A DNA stretch of 64,000 bases from positions 1 to 64,000 of the forward strand of contig JAPOWK010000112.1 of assembly GCA_026707665.1 (NCBI GenBank), read 5' to 3'. The notes under the pieces were generated by a model that did not search any database, was not told the DNA's origin, and worked only from the letters and a program-made list of their open reading frames with translations. This DNA is from Chloroflexota bacterium. Its GTDB lineage: Bacteria > Chloroflexota > Anaerolineae > Aggregatilineales > Phototrophicaceae. The translations under genes were made by a program, and so were the position numbers. Shown one piece after another: positions 1-8,974 of this stretch; position 1 is the first letter of the stretch; every line of letters starts with the position of its first letter.

Positions 1-49
1 AAGGCAAACATAAAGTTAGACTAAAATGTGCTTCTTGGCAAAGAAAACA

Positions 50-72
50 GGGGCGACCTACCAGGTCGCCCG
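50..72. repeat. REP-like palindrome
   Basis: Near-perfect palindrome with arms GGGCGACCT and AGGTCGCCC around a 3-base loop, lying about 40 bases upstream of the GH32-like start codon. It is the same family as the copies near 22.5, 26.6, 30.2, 32.6, 45.4, 51.2 and 53.5 kb. It is followed by a clear GAGGAG ribosome-binding site for the downstream gene. Confidence 0.8.
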
Positions 73-114
73 TGCTTAAAAATTGCTTGCAACTACTGAG
101 GAGAAAACCGAATC

Positions 115-1737
115 ATGAGCGCAAACAGAAAACTCCCGGCGATTTCAGAAGCGCCACAGTATCAATTCGCCGATACCTTGCCTGAGCAAGAATCCCAGTT
201 GGCGGCGAATGCCATGATGGCGCGCTTCGCTGACTCGCGCCGGGCGCTGGCGGGCGACCCGCATCGTCCGCTGTATCATTTCGTCAGCCCAGAGAGCACC
301 TTGAACGACCCCAACGGCTTGTGTCATTGGCAGGGGAAATGGCACCTGTTTTATCAAGGCTATCCGCCGGAAGACGCTGGGCGCGTCCATTGGGGGCATG
401 CCATCAGCGACGATCTGATCCATTGGCAGGATCTGCCTTACGCCATTTATCCCTATCAAGAAGAAAGCTGCTATTCCGGCACGGCGCTGGTTGAGGACGA
501 CCGCGTCATCGCGATTTATCACGGCACCAGGCTCGGCAATATGGTCGCCACCTCATCGGATCCGCTGCTGCTGAACTGGGATAAGGTGGGGGATGGCGCC
601 GTCATTCCGCTGGCGAAGTCGGACGACGAGCCATTGCCTTATACCGTCTTCGACCCCTGCATCTGGCGGAAGGGCGAGCACTATTTCGCGCTCTCGGGCG
701 GCTGGCTGCCCAATGGACCGGCCAACAAACAGATGCGCGCCAATTTCCTCTTCCGCTCAAGCGACCTGGAGCATTGGGATTACCTGCACCCCTTCATAGA
801 AGACGACTTTTACACGGTCGTGAATGACGACGGCGCCTGCCCCTACTTTTGGCCGATCGGCGACGACAAGCACATTTTTCTCATGTACAGCCACATGACG
901 GGCGGGCAATACCTGCTGGGTGACTACGACAAAGCGCGCGACAAATTTGTCGTGACCGATGGCGGCCTGTTCAATTTTGGCCCTTCCACGCCATCGGGAG
1001 TCCATGCGCCCTCCGCTTGTCCCGATGGGGAGGGCGGGGTCATCGTCATCTTCAATATGAATCAGGGGATGCCGACGCGGGGCTGGAACCAGATCATGAC
1101 CTTGCCGCGCCGGCTCACGCTGGACGAAGACGGCCGTTTGCTGCAGGCGCCGGCCGGCGACATTGAGTCGCTGCGTTATGATCATCAGTCGGTCGAGCCG
1201 ATGATGCTGCCGGCCAACCAGGAAATCGTGCTGGAAGCTGTGCAGGGCAATGCCATGGAATTGTCGCTGGAGATTGACCCGGCCGATGCGCCCCTGGTTG
1301 AGCTCAACGTCTTGCGTTCACCCCAACGGGAAGAAGTTACCCGGATCGCATTCTTCAAGCACCGTGGCAATCGCTACCGCCAGCGCCTGTCCAAGACGCA
1401 GGCGACGAATGCCAGCTCGGCGTCGATGGCGGCGCTGCCCCAACGCTACGAGAGTCTGATTTCCATCGACACCTCGTACAGCTCGACGCTGCCGGAAGCG
1501 CTTTCGCGCGCGCCCGAGACGGCGCCGGTCTTCCTGGATGATGATGAGCCCTTGCAACTCCGCGTCTTCATCGATCGCAGCGTGGTCGAGGTTTACGCCA
1601 ACGGCCGGCAGTGCGTCGCCCTGCGGGTCTATCCGGCGCGGTCGGACAGCCTCGGTGTCTCGCTGCGCGCGCAGGGACGGGCGGCGAAGCTCATTTCTCT
1701 GGACGCCTGGCAGATGCGGAGTGTTTGGGAAACCTAG
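115..1737 (+). CDS. GH32-family glycoside hydrolase-like protein (beta-fructosidase fold)
   Basis: This 540-residue protein has the GH32 architecture: an N-terminal five-bladed propeller opening with NDPNG (residues 64-68, D65 the expected nucleophile) and a C-terminal beta-sandwich with the typical [13 protein letters not shown] strand. No signal peptide is seen, so it probably acts in the cytoplasm on imported fructosides. The usual RDP motif reads FDP (179-181), keeping the Asp. The usual EC acid/base motif appears as AC (241-242, in GACPYFWP), so the catalytic Glu is apparently missing. It may therefore be a divergent subfamily with another acid/base or a non-hydrolytic role. The ATG follows a GAGGAG site. 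The gene is convergent with the sugar importer and overlaps its last permease gene by 4 bases. The fold assignment is firm; fructoside activity is inference. Confidence 0.85.
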   Translation: MSANRKLPAISEAPQYQFADTLPEQESQLAANAMMARFADSRRALAGDPHRPLYHFVSPESTLNDPNGLCHWQGKWHLFYQGYPPEDAGRVHWGHAISDDLIHWQDLPYAIYPYQEESCYSGTALVEDDRVIAIYHGTRLGNMVATSSDPLLLNWDKVGDGAVIPLAKSDDEPLPYTVFDPCIWRKGEHYFALSGGWLPNGPANKQMRANFLFRSSDLEHWDYLHPFIEDDFYTVVNDDGACPYFWPIGDDKHIFLMYSHMTGGQYLLGDYDKARDKFVVTDGGLFNFGPSTPSGVHAPSACPDGEGGVIVIFNMNQGMPTRGWNQIMTLPRRLTLDEDGRLLQAPAGDIESLRYDHQSVEPMMLPANQEIVLEAVQGNAMELSLEIDPADAPLVELNVLRSPQREEVTRIAFFKHRGNRYRQRLSKTQATNASSASMAALPQRYESLISIDTSYSSTLPEALSRAPETAPVFLDDDEPLQLRVFIDRSVVEVYANGRQCVALRVYPARSDSLGVSLRAQGRAAKLISLDAWQMRSVWET

Positions 1738-2630
1738 CCTTTGACCGCTCCGGCCGTCAGCCCGCGAGTGATAAAGCGCTCCAAAAGCAATCCGATGATG
1801 ATGACTGGTACGACAGCCATCAGTGTCAATGCGCTGATAAACCACCACTCAATGCCGCGCGTGTTGTTCTGTCCGGCGATTAGAACCGGCATGGTGATCG
1901 CGTTGAAGTTGGTCAGCATGAGGGCGAAGAGGTACTCGTTCCAGGCGAAAATGAAGGAGAAGATCGCCACCGCCACCAGCCCCGGCGCGCTCAGCGGCAG
2001 TACGATGCGCATAAAGGCGCCCCAGCGAGTCGCGCCATCGACGCGGGCGCTCTCTTCAAGGTCGACCGGCAAGCCATTGAAGAAATCGCGCATGATCCAA
2101 ACGGCGAAGGGGATATTGAACATCGTATAAGCGAGGATGAGGCCGCCGTAGGTGTCGATCAGGTGAAAGGCATTGTAGAGCAGGACGAAGGGCACGATGA
2201 AGATCGCTGGCGGCAGGAAGCGCTGGGAGATGATCCAGAAGGCGATGTTGTCGTTGTCCCAGCCCAAGCGCCCCCAATAATATTTGAAGCGCGACAAACC
2301 GTAACCGGCCATCGCGCCGATGATCACCGAGAGAATCGTACTGCCGGCCGCCGAAACGAGGCTGTTGCGGAAATGCCTCTCGGTCGATTCCCGCTGAATG
2401 CCAAACATCTCTTCCCAATGGTCGGGTATCGGCTGGAAGTCGATGTAGGGGATGTAATTTGGTCCGCGGCTGACGTCAATCGGGCGCTTGACCGATGTGG
2501 TCGCCAGCCAGTAAAAGGGGAAGAGCACGATGAAACACCAGAATATAACGATGGCGTAGAGCAGGGCTGATTGCCAGAGCGGGCGCCTGCTTTTGCGGCG
2601 AAGAAAGGGCAGTTGCCTTCGTCGGTTCAT
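1734..2630 (-). CDS. Carbohydrate ABC transporter permease (MalG/UgpE type)
   Basis: Inner-membrane permease of about 298 residues, the second permease of a CUT1-type sugar importer. It has an N-terminal membrane segment (about 20-45), further hydrophobic segments, and the EAA loop EESARVDGA at about 192-200 that contacts the ATPase. The ATG at 2630 overlaps the stop of the upstream permease as TGATG, which indicates translational coupling; a TTG one codon earlier is possible. No ATPase gene lies nearby, so a shared MsmK-like ATPase encoded elsewhere probably powers it, as is common for this class. Its substrate cannot be read from sequence. The GH32-like neighbour and the FGGY kinase suggest a hexose- or fructose-containing sugar. 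Confidence 0.93.
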   Translation of the reverse strand: MNRRRQLPFLRRKSRRPLWQSALLYAIVIFWCFIVLFPFYWLATTSVKRPIDVSRGPNYIPYIDFQPIPDHWEEMFGIQRESTERHFRNSLVSAAGSTILSVIIGAMAGYGLSRFKYYWGRLGWDNDNIAFWIISQRFLPPAIFIVPFVLLYNAFHLIDTYGGLILAYTMFNIPFAVWIMRDFFNGLPVDLEESARVDGATRWGAFMRIVLPLSAPGLVAVAIFSFIFAWNEYLFALMLTNFNAITMPVLIAGQNNTRGIEWWFISALTLMAVVPVIIIGLLLERFITRGLTAGAVKG

Positions 2631-3571
2631 CAATCGCGCCGGCCGCCGGCCAGCCGTCGGCCCGCCATCAGAAACAGCGTGGCGAAGATAATGACCAATA
2701 TGAGCAGCACATAGGCGATAGCGCTGGCATACCCATAGTTGCCGTTGCTTAGCGCCTGCTCGAAAATATAAAGCGTCAGCGACTCGGTCGCGGAGCCGGG
2801 CCCACCGCCGGTAGTCACCACCACCACATCAATGATTTTGAAGATCTCCAAGCCTCGTATCAGGATCACCGTCATTGAAATCGGCAGTAGAATGGGCACG
2901 GTGATGCGCATGAATATCTCTAGAGCGTTGGCGCCATCGACGCGCGCCGCCTCGTAGATGTCGTCGGGGATCGCCTGCATGCCCGCCAAAAGAATGAGCG
3001 TCATGAAGGGAATCCATTGCCAGGCGTCAATGATCAGGATGGCGATCGGCGCCCAAGCAGTATCGGTAAACCAGGGCACGCTGATGCCGCGCTCCAAACC
3101 GAGCAGCTTGCCAAAATCGCGCAGAAAATCAGCAAGGGGCGAGCGCAATGGATTGGAGTCGAAGAACATCCGCCCGGTATAAGCGGCCGCCACAGGCGTC
3201 ATCATCATCGGCATCAGAAAGATGACCCGTACGATGTTGCGCCCGCGAAATGGCTGATTGAGCACGGTCGCCAAGCCCAAGCCGATAAGGTACTGAATGG
3301 TGACGCCGACGAAGACATAGGTCATCGTGTTGCGCACGGTACTGTGCAAGCGTCCATCGTCCAGCAATCGCTCATAATTTCGGCTCGTCAACTCGAAGCC
3401 CATGCCCAGGAAACCGACGCCGTCGGTGATCCCGGCGGCAGCCGCCTGGCGGGCAATGGTGGAGCCGCCGCGCTGCATATCGGTGAAGCTGATGCCGAGC
3501 GACCAGAGCAGGGGAAATACCGACAAGGACAGCAGAATGATGACAGCCGGGCTGAGGAAGACCCGCTTCAT
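2630..3571 (-). CDS. Carbohydrate ABC transporter permease (MalF/UgpA type)
   Basis: First permease of the importer, about 313 residues. It has a transmembrane segment directly after the start, several further hydrophobic segments, and an EAA loop (EAARVDGAN) at about residue 207. The start is placed at the ATG beginning MKRVFLSP, preceded by a GGAAG site. The open frame runs another 29 codons upstream, but that stretch translates the GC-rich repeat at 3600-3641 and is not expected to be coding. It would normally sit directly downstream of the binding-protein gene. Here a DUF559 gene and its flanking repeats separate the two, so expression may depend on read-through or a new promoter. Confidence 0.92.
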   Translation of the reverse strand: MKRVFLSPAVIILLSLSVFPLLWSLGISFTDMQRGGSTIARQAAAAGITDGVGFLGMGFELTSRNYERLLDDGRLHSTVRNTMTYVFVGVTIQYLIGLGLATVLNQPFRGRNIVRVIFLMPMMMTPVAAAYTGRMFFDSNPLRSPLADFLRDFGKLLGLERGISVPWFTDTAWAPIAILIIDAWQWIPFMTLILLAGMQAIPDDIYEAARVDGANALEIFMRITVPILLPISMTVILIRGLEIFKIIDVVVVTTGGGPGSATESLTLYIFEQALSNGNYGYASAIAYVLLILVIIFATLFLMAGRRLAGGRRD

Positions 3572-3599
3572 GATACGGTCTTCCGAAACCCCTCTCAGT

Positions 3600-3641
3600 C
3601 GGTCTACCCCCCTCAGTCCCCCCGTATCAACGGGGGGATGG
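3600..3641. repeat. Inverted repeat, left end of the DUF559 cassette
   Basis: GC-rich element containing the hairpin CCCCCCGTATCAACGGGGGG with flanks TCTACCCCCCTCAG on one side and ATGG on the other. The same sequence appears reverse-complemented at about 4143-4187, on the other side of the DUF559 gene. The last codons of the DUF559 frame (PPLIRGD) are encoded by this element. Confidence 0.85.
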
Positions 3642-4083
3642 TTGTCATCCCTAAGCATCTCTTTCGCTTTTCTGGAGACTTGTCAATGCGAGAAAGAAAT
3701 CGGGCAATGTCTTGCAATACCGAATCCATATCATACAAGACCTTATCATTTTGAAAGCGCAGAATCACGAGCCCCCTCTCCCGCAAGAATCTGCTGCGCT
3801 GCGCATCATACTCCTTGTGTTCTGGCGAATCGTGAACCGGCCCATCTACTTCGACCACGAGTCCGGCTTCGCGGCTGTAGAAATCGACGATAAAGCGTTC
3901 AATTGGCTGCTGGCGGCGAAAACGAAATCCCATCAATTGCTTTCTGCGCAGCCTTTGCCAAAGCGCCTTCTCCGCACTGGTCGGATTCTGTCGCATGGTT
4001 TGAGCGTGTGCCTTAATCTCATCATAAATGGCACGATCGGTGTTCGTCGGAGTCCATACGGCTTGACGGCTCACAATCGGCAT
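3613..4083 (-). CDS. DUF559 (Vsr/PD-(D/E)XK-like) endonuclease-domain protein
   Basis: A 156-residue protein typical of DUF559, a small single-domain family related to very-short-patch-repair and restriction nucleases. The region FIVDFYS (D67), then VVEVDG (E78, D80), then a conserved run ending in VILRF fits a PD-(D/E)XK core. The last ten or so residues are encoded by the flanking repeat. The gene sits between the binding protein and permease genes of a sugar importer and is bounded by inverted repeats, so it looks like an inserted cassette rather than part of the transport system. Whether it cleaves DNA, or helps its own repeats spread, is unknown. Confidence 0.85.
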   Translation of the reverse strand: MPIVSRQAVWTPTNTDRAIYDEIKAHAQTMRQNPTSAEKALWQRLRRKQLMGFRFRRQQPIERFIVDFYSREAGLVVEVDGPVHDSPEHKEYDAQRSRFLRERGLVILRFQNDKVLYDMDSVLQDIARFLSRIDKSPEKRKRCLGMTTIPPLIRGD

Positions 4084-4142
4084 CCTTATCTTTTGGTTTT
4101 CGCACCCGTAGTCGCTCCTCGCCCGCCGTCAGTTGGAACGAC

Positions 4143-4236
4143 TCCATCCCCCCGTTGATACGGGGGGACCGAGGGGGGGGGTAGACCACCCTGGCGACTC
4201 CATCCCCCCGTTGATACGGGGGGACTGAGGGGGGTT
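4143..4236. repeat. Two copies of the DUF559-flanking repeat, inverted relative to the left end
   Basis: Two tandem copies (about 4143-4187 and 4199-4236) of CCATCCCCCCGTTGATACGG followed by a G/A-rich run. Both are in reverse-complement orientation relative to the copy at 3600-3641. They form hairpins with arms of six G:C pairs. They lie between the DUF559 start and the stop codon of the binding-protein gene. Confidence 0.85.
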
Positions 4237-4242
4237 GACGAT

Positions 4243-5712
4243 TTACATATCACCCATATAGCCAACCGCCGCCTTGTACTGCTCCAGTTGCGCGGCACGT
4301 CCCAGACGGTCGGTGATCGCGTTCCAGAGCTCGGCAGTGTTATCGAGCGCTTCTTGCGCGCTGATTTCGCCGGCGAGGGCGCGGGCGATCTCGGCATCCA
4401 GCGTCGACAGATACTCGGCTGAACCGGTGATGCGAATATCGAGGACGGCGTTCGGGTGGTTGATGGTGTTCTGAATGGCGTCCAGATAATCGGCGGCGCT
4501 TTCTTCGTCAAAGCCGGCCGCAACCCAGGGCGCGGTATCAGCCAACTGACTGAAGCGCGATGGATTGATGCCGGTGCCGCCGGTGACAGCCAATTCGTTG
4601 ACGACATCTTTGCTGGCGAGGAAGGAAGCGAAATCGAGGGCGGCTTCGGTTACATCGCTGTCAGCCGCGACCGAGATGATCCAGCCGCCGAAAGCGATGA
4701 AGGGCGCCGGGTTCTCTTCCATCACCCACTCGCCCGCTTCGTAATCCCAGTAGGAATCGCCACCAGGAAGTACGCCAAATCCGACAGCGCCTTTGACCAG
4801 CGAGACATTTTCATCGACCGAGATCGTGCCGACATCGCCCCAGTCGAGGTTCAGCACGGCGGTACCGGTCGCCATCAGCGTCCGCGTGTCGGCCACATCG
4901 TAGTTGATCATTTCCGGATCGCCGACATTGCGGATATCGATATATTCCTCAAGCGCGCGCACCCAACCCGGATTGTTGACTTGGGGCGTCATGTCGTCGC
5001 AACTGAAGAAAAAGCAGGGGTTGCCCGGCACCTTGCCGTATCCAGCCGCGCGCGATAGGTATACCCAGTAAGATTGAGCATTGCGGCGCTGCGCTTCCAG
5101 CGCGCCATAAATCGGCGCCATTGAGCCGGCAGTGTCGACCTCTTTGCCGTTGAAGAATTCGGCGATATCGCGGTACTGCGACCAGGTGGCCGGCTCGCCC
5201 AGGGCATAGCCGTATTCCGCTTCGAATTCCGCGGCGTACATCTCGTTATCGACCAAGTCTTTGCGATAATAGAGCATGTGGGCATCGCCATCGTAAGGCA
5301 GCGCGTAGGGCACGCCGCCCCAGGTCGTGATGCGATCGGCGTAGAGCGGGATGACATCATCCGCTTCAATCGCCTCCAGGGTCTCCTGCGGGATCTCCAT
5401 CACATAACCGGGCGCCATGATGTCGCCAGCCCAATCGGCGGCGTAGATCAAAACATCGTAATCGCCGGAACCGGTCGAAAGGGCGGTGACAATCTTCTCG
5501 AAGAGTTCACCAAAGGCGAAGGTTTGCAACACGATATTGCCGCCGGTCGCCTCTTCCCAGATTGGTCCTTTATCGAGGACGGGACCTCCGATTGCCGAGC
5601 CGGTCTGCGTTACGACGACGACGGTCTGGCCCGAAAAGTCTTGCGAGCTAACCGGCGTCACGAGGGCAATGGTCAGCAAAGCAAGCAGGAGAAACAATTT
5701 CTGTCTACGCAT
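4243..5712 (-). CDS. ABC transporter sugar-binding protein (family 1 solute-binding)
   Basis: A 489-residue extracellular solute-binding protein. A signal peptide is clear: MRRQK followed by a hydrophobic stretch and a cleavage region VSSQD near residue 24. There is no lipobox Cys, so it may be periplasmic or held by another means. The mature part has the family 1 two-lobe pattern, including DVLIYAADW near the N-lobe, repeated Trp/Tyr patches typical of sugar sites, and the late FGGWIISV segment. It is the first gene of the importer, transcribed away from the FGGY kinase operon, so 5713-5892 should hold two divergent promoters. The ligand is unknown. Confidence 0.92.
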   Translation of the reverse strand: MRRQKLFLLLALLTIALVTPVSSQDFSGQTVVVVTQTGSAIGGPVLDKGPIWEEATGGNIVLQTFAFGELFEKIVTALSTGSGDYDVLIYAADWAGDIMAPGYVMEIPQETLEAIEADDVIPLYADRITTWGGVPYALPYDGDAHMLYYRKDLVDNEMYAAEFEAEYGYALGEPATWSQYRDIAEFFNGKEVDTAGSMAPIYGALEAQRRNAQSYWVYLSRAAGYGKVPGNPCFFFSCDDMTPQVNNPGWVRALEEYIDIRNVGDPEMINYDVADTRTLMATGTAVLNLDWGDVGTISVDENVSLVKGAVGFGVLPGGDSYWDYEAGEWVMEENPAPFIAFGGWIISVAADSDVTEAALDFASFLASKDVVNELAVTGGTGINPSRFSQLADTAPWVAAGFDEESAADYLDAIQNTINHPNAVLDIRITGSAEYLSTLDAEIARALAGEISAQEALDNTAELWNAITDRLGRAAQLEQYKAAVGYMGDM

Positions 5713-5892
5713 GGCTACACTCCTTAGCTAGTCGATATGGTTATGAACAAGCGATTCAGCGCATCCACGGCTGATGCCGTCCAAAACGCGCAACCAGATT
5801 TTAATACTTACTGAAGGTTTCTTGTAGGCTGCTTGTATTGAGCAACCGAATTCTGTATGCTTGCTCCACATATTTTTTCGGGGCGCATCTAT

Positions 5893-7419
5893 ATGCCAAA
5901 TTACGTAATCGCGCATGATCTCGGCACGACAGGCAATAAGGCGACTCTCTACGATCGGGATGGCATGCTGGTTGGCGCGTCCTTTAGCGGCTACGAGACC
6001 GAATACGCGCATACGGGCTGGGCGGAGCAGAACCCCGACGATTGGTGGGAGGCGGTCTGCTTGTCGACGCGGCGGCTGCTGAGCGAGACGGGTATCAACG
6101 GCGGCGAGATTGCTTGCATCACCTTCAGCGGGCAAATGATGGGGGCGGTGCCGCTTGACCGCGCAGGGCGTCCGCTGCGCAATGCCATCATCTGGGCGGA
6201 TCAGCGCGCTTTGGAGCAGGAACGTTGGATCGGCGAGCGCCAGGCTTTTGAAGATGTCTATCGCATCACTGGTCATCGGCTCAGCGCATCTTATTCCTTG
6301 GCGAAAATCCTTTGGATCCGCGATAACCAGCCAGATATCTTCGGGGCGGCGCATAAATTCGTTCAGGCTAAGGACGCCATTATCGCGCGGCTGACCGGTG
6401 AATTTGTCAGCGACCCGTCCGATGCCTCAAGCATGAATCTCTATGACCTGGAAGCGGGCGTCTGGTCGGAGGCGATTCTTGAAGCCTGCGAGTTGCCACA
6501 GGACAAGCTGCCGCGGCTGCAACAGTCGATTGATGTGGCGGGCGTCGTGGGCGCCGAGGTAGCGAGTGATGTCGGTGTTGTCGCTGGCACGCCGGTCGTC
6601 ATCGGCGGGGGCGACGGCGCTTGCGCAGCGGCGGGCGCCGGCGTCATTGAGGAAGGCGCGGCCTACAATTACGTGGGTTCGTCGTCCTGGATTGCGCTAT
6701 CCACGCCGAAGCCAATCTATGATCCCGAATATCGAACCTTCACATTTGGTCATGTCATCCCCGGGATGTTCATGCCGACGGGTACGATGCAGGCGGCGGG
6801 CGCGTCTTATCAATGGACGCGCGACCAGCTCTCGCTAATTGAGAAGGAAACGGCGGAGCGCCTCGGCATCAGCCCTTACGAGTTGATCAATCTCGCAGTC
6901 CAGCAAGTGAAGCCGGGCGCAGAGGGGCTGTTTTTTCTGCCTTATCTGCTGGGCGAGCGCAGCCCCCGCTGGAATCCTCATGCGCGCGGCGCCTTTGTTG
7001 GTTTGACCATTCGCCATACGCGCGCCCATATGGTACGCGCCGTGCTCGAAGGCGTGACGATGAACCTGCGTGTCATCCTCGATGCCTTTCGGGCGCAAGG
7101 CACGGAGATTGAGGCGATGCGGGTCATCGGTGGCGGCGCCAGCGGACGGGTCTGGAATCAGATTATGGCCGATATCTATGCCATGCCGGTGCAGCGCTTG
7201 GCGATTCTGGAGGAGGCGACATCGATGGGCGCGGCTTTGGTGGGCGGCGTCGGCGTCGGCTTGTATTCGGGCTTTGAAATGATTCACCGCATGAACGAGG
7301 TGTCATCGACCGTGTTGCCGCAGCCGGCAGCGCAGGCGCTGTACGAGCGTATGCTGCCGATATTTGAGGCGCTCTATCAGGCTTTGGCGCCCGTTTACGA
7401 TGATATCGCCGCCCTATAG
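5893..7419 (+). CDS. FGGY-family carbohydrate kinase (xylulokinase-like)
   Basis: A 508-residue cytoplasmic sugar kinase that phosphorylates a pentulose, hexulose or polyol with ATP. The N-terminal ATPase motif is AHDLGTTGNKATLYD (residues 7-21). GGGDGACAAAGAG near residue 238 carries the expected catalytic Asp. The C-terminal FGGY signature is GGGASGRVWNQIMADIY near 413. An in-frame ATG lies 12 codons upstream, but homologues begin close to the nucleotide-binding strand, so the later ATG is preferred. It leads an apparent operon: the next gene starts 24 bases downstream and a third follows 19 bases after that. Opposite the sugar importer, it probably phosphorylates the imported sugar or its product. 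Confidence 0.9.
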   Translation: MPNYVIAHDLGTTGNKATLYDRDGMLVGASFSGYETEYAHTGWAEQNPDDWWEAVCLSTRRLLSETGINGGEIACITFSGQMMGAVPLDRAGRPLRNAIIWADQRALEQERWIGERQAFEDVYRITGHRLSASYSLAKILWIRDNQPDIFGAAHKFVQAKDAIIARLTGEFVSDPSDASSMNLYDLEAGVWSEAILEACELPQDKLPRLQQSIDVAGVVGAEVASDVGVVAGTPVVIGGGDGACAAAGAGVIEEGAAYNYVGSSSWIALSTPKPIYDPEYRTFTFGHVIPGMFMPTGTMQAAGASYQWTRDQLSLIEKETAERLGISPYELINLAVQQVKPGAEGLFFLPYLLGERSPRWNPHARGAFVGLTIRHTRAHMVRAVLEGVTMNLRVILDAFRAQGTEIEAMRVIGGGASGRVWNQIMADIYAMPVQRLAILEEATSMGAALVGGVGVGLYSGFEMIHRMNEVSSTVLPQPAAQALYERMLPIFEALYQALAPVYDDIAAL

Positions 7420-7443
7420 CGCCAGGCGCGGAAATCTCCCACA

Positions 7444-8370
7444 ATGAGCAAGTCGAAGTTAGTCTTTGTCGGCGTCAGCACCGCCGGTTCTTCCATCATG
7501 AAGATCTTTCCGCAATGGGCGACGCTCTTGGGCTTGCATGCCGAGATTGTCGGCTGCGATCTGCCGTTGCGCTCGGCGAAAGGAACATATCGGCGTGTCC
7601 TGCGGGAAATTCGCGACGATCCCCGGGTGGTCGGCGCCTTGGTCACAGCGCACAAGATTGACCTGTTGCGCGCCTGCCGCGATCTCATTGACAAGCTGGA
7701 CGAGCACGCCACCCTATGCGACGAAGCGTCGTGCATTGCAAAGCGGAATGGACGCCTCCTTGCTTTGGCCAAAGACCCGATTGCGTCGGTAGCGGCGCTG
7801 GATGGCTTCGTTGAGCCCGGTCATTGGCGCCGGGGCGAACGCGATGTGCTTTGCCTGGGGGCGGGCGGCGCGGCGGTGGCCATCAGTGTGGGCTTGGCGC
7901 AACGTGGCGGGGCCGACGGTCTTCCCGGCCGGTTCGTCCTGACGGACGTCTTACCGGAACGCTTGGCGTCCATACGGCGGATCCACCGCCGGCTCGGAAG
8001 CCGCATTCAATTCGAGTACCATCTTAGCCAAGATGCCGGCGACAACGATTCGCTGCTTGCGGCCTTGCCGGCGGGTTCGCTGGTCATCAATGCGACCGGG
8101 CTGGGCAAGGACAAGCCGGGTTCGCCGCTGAGTTGGGATGCGCTTTTCCCACACGAGGGGTTGGTCTGGGAGTTGAATTATCGCGGGCGCCGGGACTTCA
8201 TGCTGGGTGCGCAGGCACAAGCGGCCGCGCGCGACTTGCGGGTGGTCGATGGCTGGGATTACTTCCTCCACGGCTGGACGGAAGCGATCGCCGAAGTCTT
8301 TCAAATTGTGATTGATGATGAATCCTTTGCGCAGATGCGCAAGATCGCGGCGGCTCATCGCTCGCCCTAG
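7444..8370 (+). CDS. Shikimate/quinate dehydrogenase-like protein
   Basis: A 308-residue protein with the two-domain AroE/YdiB fold. The N-terminal part contains GALVTAHKIDLLRAC, matching the catalytic-Lys strand of the family, with a following Asp. The NAD(P) site is CLGAGGAAVA near residue 138. NATGLGKDKPGSPL and ELNYRGRRDF match later family motifs. The usual Ser-rich shikimate-binding segment near the N-terminus is replaced by GVSTAGSSIMKIFPQW, so shikimate is unlikely to be the substrate. It sits between a sugar kinase and a phosphoglucose isomerase, which suggests oxidation or reduction of a sugar acid or cyclitol. It is distinct from a housekeeping aroE: no shikimate-pathway gene is nearby. 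Confidence 0.75.
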   Translation: MSKSKLVFVGVSTAGSSIMKIFPQWATLLGLHAEIVGCDLPLRSAKGTYRRVLREIRDDPRVVGALVTAHKIDLLRACRDLIDKLDEHATLCDEASCIAKRNGRLLALAKDPIASVAALDGFVEPGHWRRGERDVLCLGAGGAAVAISVGLAQRGGADGLPGRFVLTDVLPERLASIRRIHRRLGSRIQFEYHLSQDAGDNDSLLAALPAGSLVINATGLGKDKPGSPLSWDALFPHEGLVWELNYRGRRDFMLGAQAQAAARDLRVVDGWDYFLHGWTEAIAEVFQIVIDDESFAQMRKIAAAHRSP

Positions 8371-8389
8371 ACGTGGACGGAAAATAACC

Positions 8390-8965
8390 ATGCCACTAAT
8401 CACGCCATTTGTCACGGAAGTGGATTTTGCGTCTGGTGAGTTGTCGGCGCCGGGTTACGCGATTCAGCGCAAACTTAGCGACATGGCGAACATGTATGCC
8501 GACCGCGACGAGGCGGCGCGGATTCTGGCGGAGGAAGGCGACCGCCTGATTTACGAAGTGCAAGGCGTGGACCTGCCCGAAGAAGAGGGGCAGATCCCGC
8601 ATTGCACGACGCGGATACTGCCGGGGCGCATCGGCGCTGAGTATCACATGACCAAGGGCCACTATCACGCCCGCCGCGAACAGGGCGAGGTCTACTTCGG
8701 CTTGTCCGGGCGCGGCTTCTTGGTAATGCAGACCGAATCCGGCGAAACCAGCGTGCAGCGGATGATCGCCGGCAGCGCCGCCTACGTGCCGCCGTTCTGG
8801 GCGCATCGCACGGTCAACGTGGGCGATGAGGACTTCGTCTTCTTCTCAGTCTGGGAAGCGCGCGCCGGCCATGACTACGGCACGATCGAGCGCGACGGCT
8901 TCCGTAAGCTGATGGTGCTGCGGGATGGTCAGCCGGCGGTGGTTGATAATCCCAAGTATGGATAA
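8390..8965 (+). CDS. Cupin-type glucose-6-phosphate isomerase
   Basis: A 191-residue cupin of the archaeal-type phosphoglucose isomerase family, which interconverts glucose 6-phosphate and fructose 6-phosphate using a bound metal. Metal ligands fit the known pattern: H91 and H93 in TKGHYH, E100 in GEVYF and H139 in PFWAHR. The start chosen is the ATG beginning MPLITPF, 19 bases after the previous stop; the longer upstream frame overlaps the preceding gene and lacks homology. With the FGGY kinase and the AroE-like gene it forms a three-gene operon. Linking an imported hexose or fructoside to glycolysis is a reasonable role. Confidence 0.88.
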   Translation: MPLITPFVTEVDFASGELSAPGYAIQRKLSDMANMYADRDEAARILAEEGDRLIYEVQGVDLPEEEGQIPHCTTRILPGRIGAEYHMTKGHYHARREQGEVYFGLSGRGFLVMQTESGETSVQRMIAGSAAYVPPFWAHRTVNVGDEDFVFFSVWEARAGHDYGTIERDGFRKLMVLRDGQPAVVDNPKYG

Positions 8966-8974
8966 CCCTAGGCC

